Below, piece by piece: positions 58,490 through 64,000 of a stretch of 64,000 nt of DNA; the stretch's first letter is position 1; each line of letters opens with the position of its first letter. The stretch spans positions 7,936,001-8,000,000 of the forward strand of contig CM063114.1 of NCBI GenBank assembly GCA_031841125.1, in the 5' to 3' direction. Made by a program: the position numbers and the translations under genes. This DNA comes from Acanthococcus lagerstroemiae (taxonomy: Eukaryota > Arthropoda > Insecta > Hemiptera > Eriococcidae). The notes beneath the pieces are model-generated. The model was not told the origin of the DNA and searched no databases. It saw nothing but the letters and a program-made list of their open reading frames with translations.

Positions 58490-59480
58490 GTACTTGTAAA
58501 TGCAAACTTAAAATCCAACAGATCTGCATCTGAGTTCGAAGCTCAGTCGTCTGTCGCGTAGGTAAAGTTTGTGGAATTTCTGATACGCCTGTCTCGCTTA
58601 TTCTATTCGGCATTTGATTTCGGTGTTCGGATCCCATTTTTCGCTCATTATTACGCCTGGATACTTGAATTATATAACTTTTCTATTTTCGGATCGTCTA
58701 TCTTCAGCTGAGCCTCTTTCGAACTTTTTGAACCCACCTTCACCTTCTAGTCTCCTCGACTTTAGCAGGTCCTGTTTCTTATTCAGATTGAGCTTAAGTA
58801 GCGCGCACGACAGCTGCTGGCAGGAAGAGTCTTGAACTTTTTGATAGCAGATTTCCATCTAGAAACGATTAGACAATAGTTGATTTGGTTCTTTGTTCGT
58901 CCGTCTGGCGATACCCAAGTAAAAAGGCGTCGAGGGTGTTGTTGGAACCATATGTTTGTGGTTATCATTCTATATTTTTGGCAAAATTTGACCAGATCAT
59001 CACCACATTCATTTCGTTCACTAAGGCCAAACGGTCCTACTTCTTTGTTTGGTTGATCTTCCTTTCCAACTTTTGCGTTGTAATAGTAACTTCTTTCTTT
59101 GGTATTTTTCGAGTTGACTAGATATTTTTAGGTAGAATTCTTCCCTCTGTCTTCCGTGTTTGCGGGGGATGTTGGTGCGTTCACTTGAAGTATATTTAGT
59201 GTGCACGGCGTGGTGTCCATCCTAATTAAAATTGCTCGTTGTCTTGGAGTGTCCACTGCCCTTCCACTGGGTCTCGGCAAGCCCTGTTATGGCAATATTA
59301 TACCAAGCAGTCCCTATTTCCTCTACCTGTAATTGGTCAACTCGAACCAGGCCACGCATGTTCCATGCGGCCAGCCGGTGAGTCTTCGTAATCCTTTTCC
59401 TTTGTCGAATTGTAGTCCCCAATGCTTCCCCCAGAGATCCGAGAGGAGAGCTATTTAAGACGCCGGAATATTTATTAGTG
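58490..59480 (-). mobile_element. RTE-clade LINE relic, RT core deleted
   Basis: Reading on the minus strand, the endonuclease start RLAAWNMRGL and ETQWKGSG lies at about 59390-59260. Next comes LNILQVNAPT at about 59195, then WVSPDGRTKNQINYCLIVSR at about 58915-58855. A degraded RT N-terminal stretch follows (KLNLNKKQDLLKSRR, about 58795), and then, after a missing segment, the RT C-terminal end FKYPGVIMSEKWD and a Lys/Arg-rich block at about 58665-58500. The YADD catalytic part is absent. The order and motifs fit RTE-type elements. Confidence 0.72.
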
Positions 59481-60060
59481 GCAGAAATCATGATGGTCAA
59501 TTTTCTTTGGATATTTGCTAAAGAGTGCTTTCTCTGAGTTTAGAAAGTAGCCCAAATAACCGGGACTGTGAGCGCTACCACAGTCTGACAGCTTGTATTT
59601 TCTGTATTTATCCAGTTTAGCCAGCCTCTCTCCAGTCTTAGAGTACCTGTCCTAGCTAGACTACCCGTACATTCTTTGGCTTGTCGACCTGATTTTTTGC
59701 GGAAAGATTGGGTGCCGCAACTTTCCATCTTGTTACTCGGCGTAATAGGAGTGCCACGTACAGACTAGCACATGGTAAAGATAGAGAGGATAAGTATCTT
59801 GATCATATATTCGCATCACATATCATGGGTTGCCCCACCCCCACAACGAAACCGAACTGGGTATTGCTAATGCAGTTTGATTTTTTGGGAAACGAGATGA
59901 CGGAACAGTATACATATTTATATAATGTCAAAACCCTTCGACAATTCTTCAATTCATTGATCATCGTGTTCTGTGATAGGACTTCTGAGTGAATTCCATG
60001 AGGCCCGGTTGCTTTTCCTCTTGTTATTTTCGGTTAGCGAGTTCTACTTCGTCCTAAGTT
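59481..60060. other. Spacer between the RTE relic and the satellite
   Basis: No feature was recognised with confidence. Open frames on both strands (59540-59728 minus, 59708-59992 plus) lack known motifs. Confidence 0.35.
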
Positions 60061-63000
60061 TTCCAGTATACGCACAGATAATTTAAAGGGGGAAATGTTT
60101 CTGAACATCCTTTAGGGAGCATCCCCCCCAGGTGTACTGAACTGGCTGCTATTGCAAGTGCAGTCAGTTTCCAATCCCGAGTGGATTTCACTATTAGGAA
60201 CCCTTTACAGTAATCTATCATTGTTGTTTCTGCTATGTAGTACACATTACTGATTGCTGAAGTGTCAAAAAGAAGCCCGGCCGTTTTCTAGACTGCACAC
60301 TCCTGTTGGCTTCTAGTTTATTCCTTGCTAAATAAGAGCAAGATTATTGCTTGTACCGATATACCTTGGCATGTATTTTGTTATATTTCTGAATCCCGGC
60401 CAGTTTCCAAATGGTACGCTCGTGTTGATATGTAGGGCATCCCTTGTTAAATACCAGCAAGAGTATTGTTTGTAGTGATGAACGTCAATTAAATGTTGCT
60501 ATGAAATTCAGTCACAACTCGCTGCGGCAGTCATTTGTGGATAATTTTAATCGGAGATTTATTTCTGAACATCCTTCGGGGAGCATCCCTCCCCCAGGTG
60601 GACTGAACTGGCTGCTATTGCAAGTGCAGTCAGTTTCCAGTCCCGAGTGGATTTCACTAGTAAGAACCCTTTACAATAATCCATCATGGCTGTTTCTGCT
60701 ACAGAGTACCCATTACTGTTTGTTGGGATGGCACAATTCTAAATCCCGGCCAGTTTCCAAATGGTACACTCGTGTTGGTATTTAGTCTACCTTGCTATTA
60801 CCAGCTAGAGTCTTGTTTTTATTGATGAACGTAAGTGAAATGTCTCTATTAATATCAGTCGCAATCGCTGTGGCAGTCATTTGTGGATAATTTTAATCGG
60901 AGATTTATTTCTGAACATCCTTCGGGGAGCATCCCTCCCCCAGGTGGACTGAACTGGCTGCTATTGCAAGTGCAGTCAGTTTCCAGTCCCGAGTGGATTT
61001 CACTAGTAAGAACCCTTTACAATAATCCATCATGGCTGTTTCTGCTACAGAGTACCCATTACTGTTTGTTGGGATGGCACATTTCTGAATCCCGGCCAGT
61101 TTCCAAATGGGACGCTCGTGTTGGTATGTAGTGCATCCCTTGCTAAATACCAGCAAGAGTATTGTTTGTAGTGATGAACGGCAATTAAATGTGTCTCAGT
61201 ATTTCAGTCACAACTCGCTGCGGCAGTCATTTGTGGATAATTTTAATGGGAGATTTATTTCTGAACATCCTTCGGGGAGCATCCCTCCCCTCAGGTGGAC
61301 TGAACTGGCTGCTATTGCAAGTGCAGTCAGTTTCCAGTCCCGAGTGGATTTCACTAGTAAGAACCCTTTACAATAATCCATCATTGCTGTTTCTGCTATG
61401 GAGTACCTATTACTGTTTGTTGGGATGGCATCCCGGCAAGTTTCCAGATGGTACGCTCGTGTTGATATGTTGTGCATACCTTGCTAAATACCAGCAAGAG
61501 TATTGTTTGTAGTGATGAACGTCAATTAAATGTGGCTATGTAATTCAGTCACAACTCGCTGCCGCAGTCATTTGTGGATAATTTTAATGGGAGATTTATT
61601 TCTGAACATCCTTCGGGGAGCATCTCTCCTCCAGGAGGACTGAACTGGCTGCTATTGCATGTGCAGTCAGTTTCCAGTCCTGAGTGGATTTCACTAGTTC
61701 ACTAGTAAGAACCCTTTACAGAAATCCATCCTGGCTGTTTCTGCTACAGAGTACCCATTACTGTTTGTTGGGATGGCATATTTCTGAGTCCCGGCTAGTT
61801 TCCAAATGGTACGCTCGTGTTGATATGTAGGGCATCCCCTGCTAAATACCAGCAAATGTATTATTTGTTGTGATGAACGGCAATTAAATGTGCCTCAGTA
61901 TTTCAGTCACATCTCGCTGCGGCAGTCATTTGTGGATAATTTTAATGGGAGATTTATTTCTGAACATCCTTCGGGGAGCATCCCTCCCCCAGGTGGACTG
62001 AACTGGCTGCTATTGCAAGTGCAGTCAGTTTCCAGTCCCGAGTGGATTTCACTAGTAAGAACCCTTTACAATAATCCATCATTGCTGTTTCTGCTATGGA
62101 GTACCCATTACTGTTTGTTAGGATGGCATCCCGGCAAGTTTCCAGATGGTACGCTCGTGTTGATATGTAGTGCATCCCTTGCTAAATATCAGCAAGAGTA
62201 TTGTTTGTAGTGATGAACGTCAATTAAATGTGGCTATGTAATTCAGTCACAACTCGCTGCCGCAGTCATTTGTGGATAATTTTAATGGGAGATTTATTTC
62301 TGAACATCCTTCGGGAGCATCTCTCCTCCAGGAGGACTGAACTGGCTGCTATTGCATGTGCAGTCAGTTTCCAGTCCTGAGTGGATTTCACTAGTAAGAA
62401 CCCTTTACAATAATCCATCATGGCTGTTTTTGCTACAGAGTACCCATTACTGTTTGTTGGGATGGCATATTTCTGAGTCCGGCTAGTTTCCAAATGGTAC
62501 GCTCGTGTTGATATGTAGGGCATCCCTTGCTAAATATCAGCAAGAGTATTGTTTGTAGTGATGAACGTCAATTAAATGTGGCTATGTAATTCAGTCACAA
62601 CTCGCTGCGGCAGTCATTTGTGGATAATTTTAATCGAGATTTATTTCTGAACATCCTTCGGGGAGCATCCCTCCCCCAGGTGGACTGAACTGGCTGCTAT
62701 TGCAAGTGCAGTCAGTTTCCAGTCCCGAGTGGATTTCACTAGTAAGAACCCTTTACAATAATCCATCATGCTGTTTCTGCTATGGAGTACCATTACTATT
62801 TGTTGGGTTGGCACATTTTGAATCCCTGCCAGTTTCCAAATGGACGCTCGTGTTGGTATGTAGTGCATCCCTTGCTAAATACAGCAAGAGTATTGTTTGT
62901 AGTGATGAACGCAATTAAATGTGTCTCAGTATTCAGTCACAACTCGCTGCGGCAGTCATTTGTGGATAATTTTAATGGGAGATTTATTTCTGAACATCCT

Positions 63001-64000
63001 TCGGGGAGCATCCCTCCCCCAGGTGGACTGAACTGGCTGCTATTGCAAGTGCAGTTCAGTTTCCAGTCCCGAGTGGATTTCACTAGTAAGAACCCTTTAC
63101 AATAATCCATCATGCTGTTTCTGCTATGGAGTACCCATTACTGTTTGTTGGATGGCATCCCCGGCAAGTTTCCAGATGGTACGCTCGTGTTGATATGTAG
63201 TGCACCCTTGCTAAATTCCAGCAAGAGTATTGTTTGTAGTGATGAACGTCAATTAAATGTGCTTATTAATTCAGTCACAACTCGCTGCCGCAGTCATTTG
63301 TGGATAATTTTAATGGGAGATTTATTTCTGAACATCCTTCGGGGAGCATCCCTCCCCCAGGTGGACTGAACTGGCTGCTATTGCAAGTGCAGTCAGTTTC
63401 CAGTCCCGAGTGGATTTCACTAGTAAGAACCCTTTACAATAATCCATCATGGTCTTTCTGCTATGGAGTACCCATTACTATTTGTTGGATGGCACATTTC
63501 CCGGCCAGTCTCCAAATGGTACGCTCGTATTGATATGTAGTGCATCCCTTGCTAAATATCAGCAAGAGTATTGTTTGTAGTGATGAACGTCAATTAAATG
63601 TGGCTATGTAATTCAGTCACAACTCGCTGCGGCAGTCATTTGTGGATAATTTTAATCGGAGATTTATTTCTGAACATCCTTCGGGGAGCATCCCTCCCCC
63701 AGGTGGACTGAACTGGCTGCTATTGCAAGTGCAGTCAGTTTCCAGTCCCGAGTGGATTTCACTAGTAAGAACCCTTTACAATAATCCATCATGGCTGTTT
63801 CTGCTACAGAGTACCCATTACTGTTTGTTGGGATGGCACAATTCTAAATCCCGGCCAGTTTCCAAATGGTATGCTCGTGTTGGTATTTAGTACCTACCTT
63901 GCTAATTACCAGCTAGAGTCTTGTTTTTATTGATGAACGTAAGTGAAATGTCTCTTATTATATCAGTCGCAATTCGCTGTGGCAGTCATTTGTGGATAAT
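60061..64000 (+). repeat. ~343-bp tandem satellite, at least eleven units, running off the window end
   Basis: The marker ctgaacatccttcggggag recurs at about 60101 (diverged), 60566, 60911, 61261, 61602, 61960, 62300, 62647, 62990, 63328 and 63670, giving intervals of 338-358 bases apart from the first (465, with extra sequence). Most units carry an open frame of about 80-110 codons on the plus strand that includes the phrase SGSIPPPGGLNWLLLQVQ. The unit near 60566 is almost identical to the unit near 63670, nine units later. The array enters the right edge, so its true length is unknown. Confidence 0.95.

Overview
This window is nuclear DNA of a multicellular eukaryote, most likely an arthropod and probably an insect. 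Genes are split by GT-AG introns, most of the sequence is AT-rich and non-coding, and it is crowded with eukaryotic transposons: a tRNA-derived SINE, two clades of non-LTR retrotransposon, hAT-type miniature elements with 8-bp target duplications, a PIF/Harbinger relic with a TAA duplication, TA-flanked TIR elements and several satellites. There is no operon structure, Shine-Dalgarno pattern or CRISPR array. I cannot name the species.

Left part (1-18 kb). The clearest gene is a plus-strand, nine-exon gene (2743-16337) for a 485-residue Lys-rich, acidic and Arg/Ser-rich protein; all nine exon phases join without error. Its two large introns, about 5.7 kb each, are full of repeats. Intron 2 holds a nearly complete but decayed antisense Jockey-superclade LINE (3720-8571) that was itself hit by two miniature DNA elements. 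Intron 7 holds a 3.8-kb imperfect inverted repeat (about 11605-15440). Upstream are a SINE nested in a CAGGGTGAC miniature element and a short palindromic element.

Middle (18-41 kb). An irregular minisatellite (18.96-20.8 kb) carries a sharp 39-bp hairpin insertion. A probable two-exon minus-strand gene (22019-27442, 143 residues, family not recognised) has a 5-kb intron holding an inverted and tandem AT-rich array. TIR elements follow at 28.7, 32.6, 33.4 and 34.6 kb. A candidate core promoter lies at 36.34-36.48 kb, near candidate minus-strand exons (36.53-36.85 kb) and a candidate three-exon plus-strand gene (38.25-40.27 kb).

Right part (41-64 kb). This is gene-poor. It holds a dispersed satellite of about 285 bp (44.3-53.2 kb) interrupted by a PIF/Harbinger relic, a GATC-rich hAT element with a second hAT element inserted in it, a second copy of the CAGGGTGAC element that serves as an empty site for the SINE, an RTE-clade LINE relic on the minus strand (58.5-59.5 kb), and a long tandem satellite of about 343 bp (60.06 kb to the window end) with higher-order structure.

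The genes show no functional link to one another. The window is best read as one solid gene, one probable gene and a few weak exon candidates in a repeat-rich landscape whose nested insertions allow relative dating.
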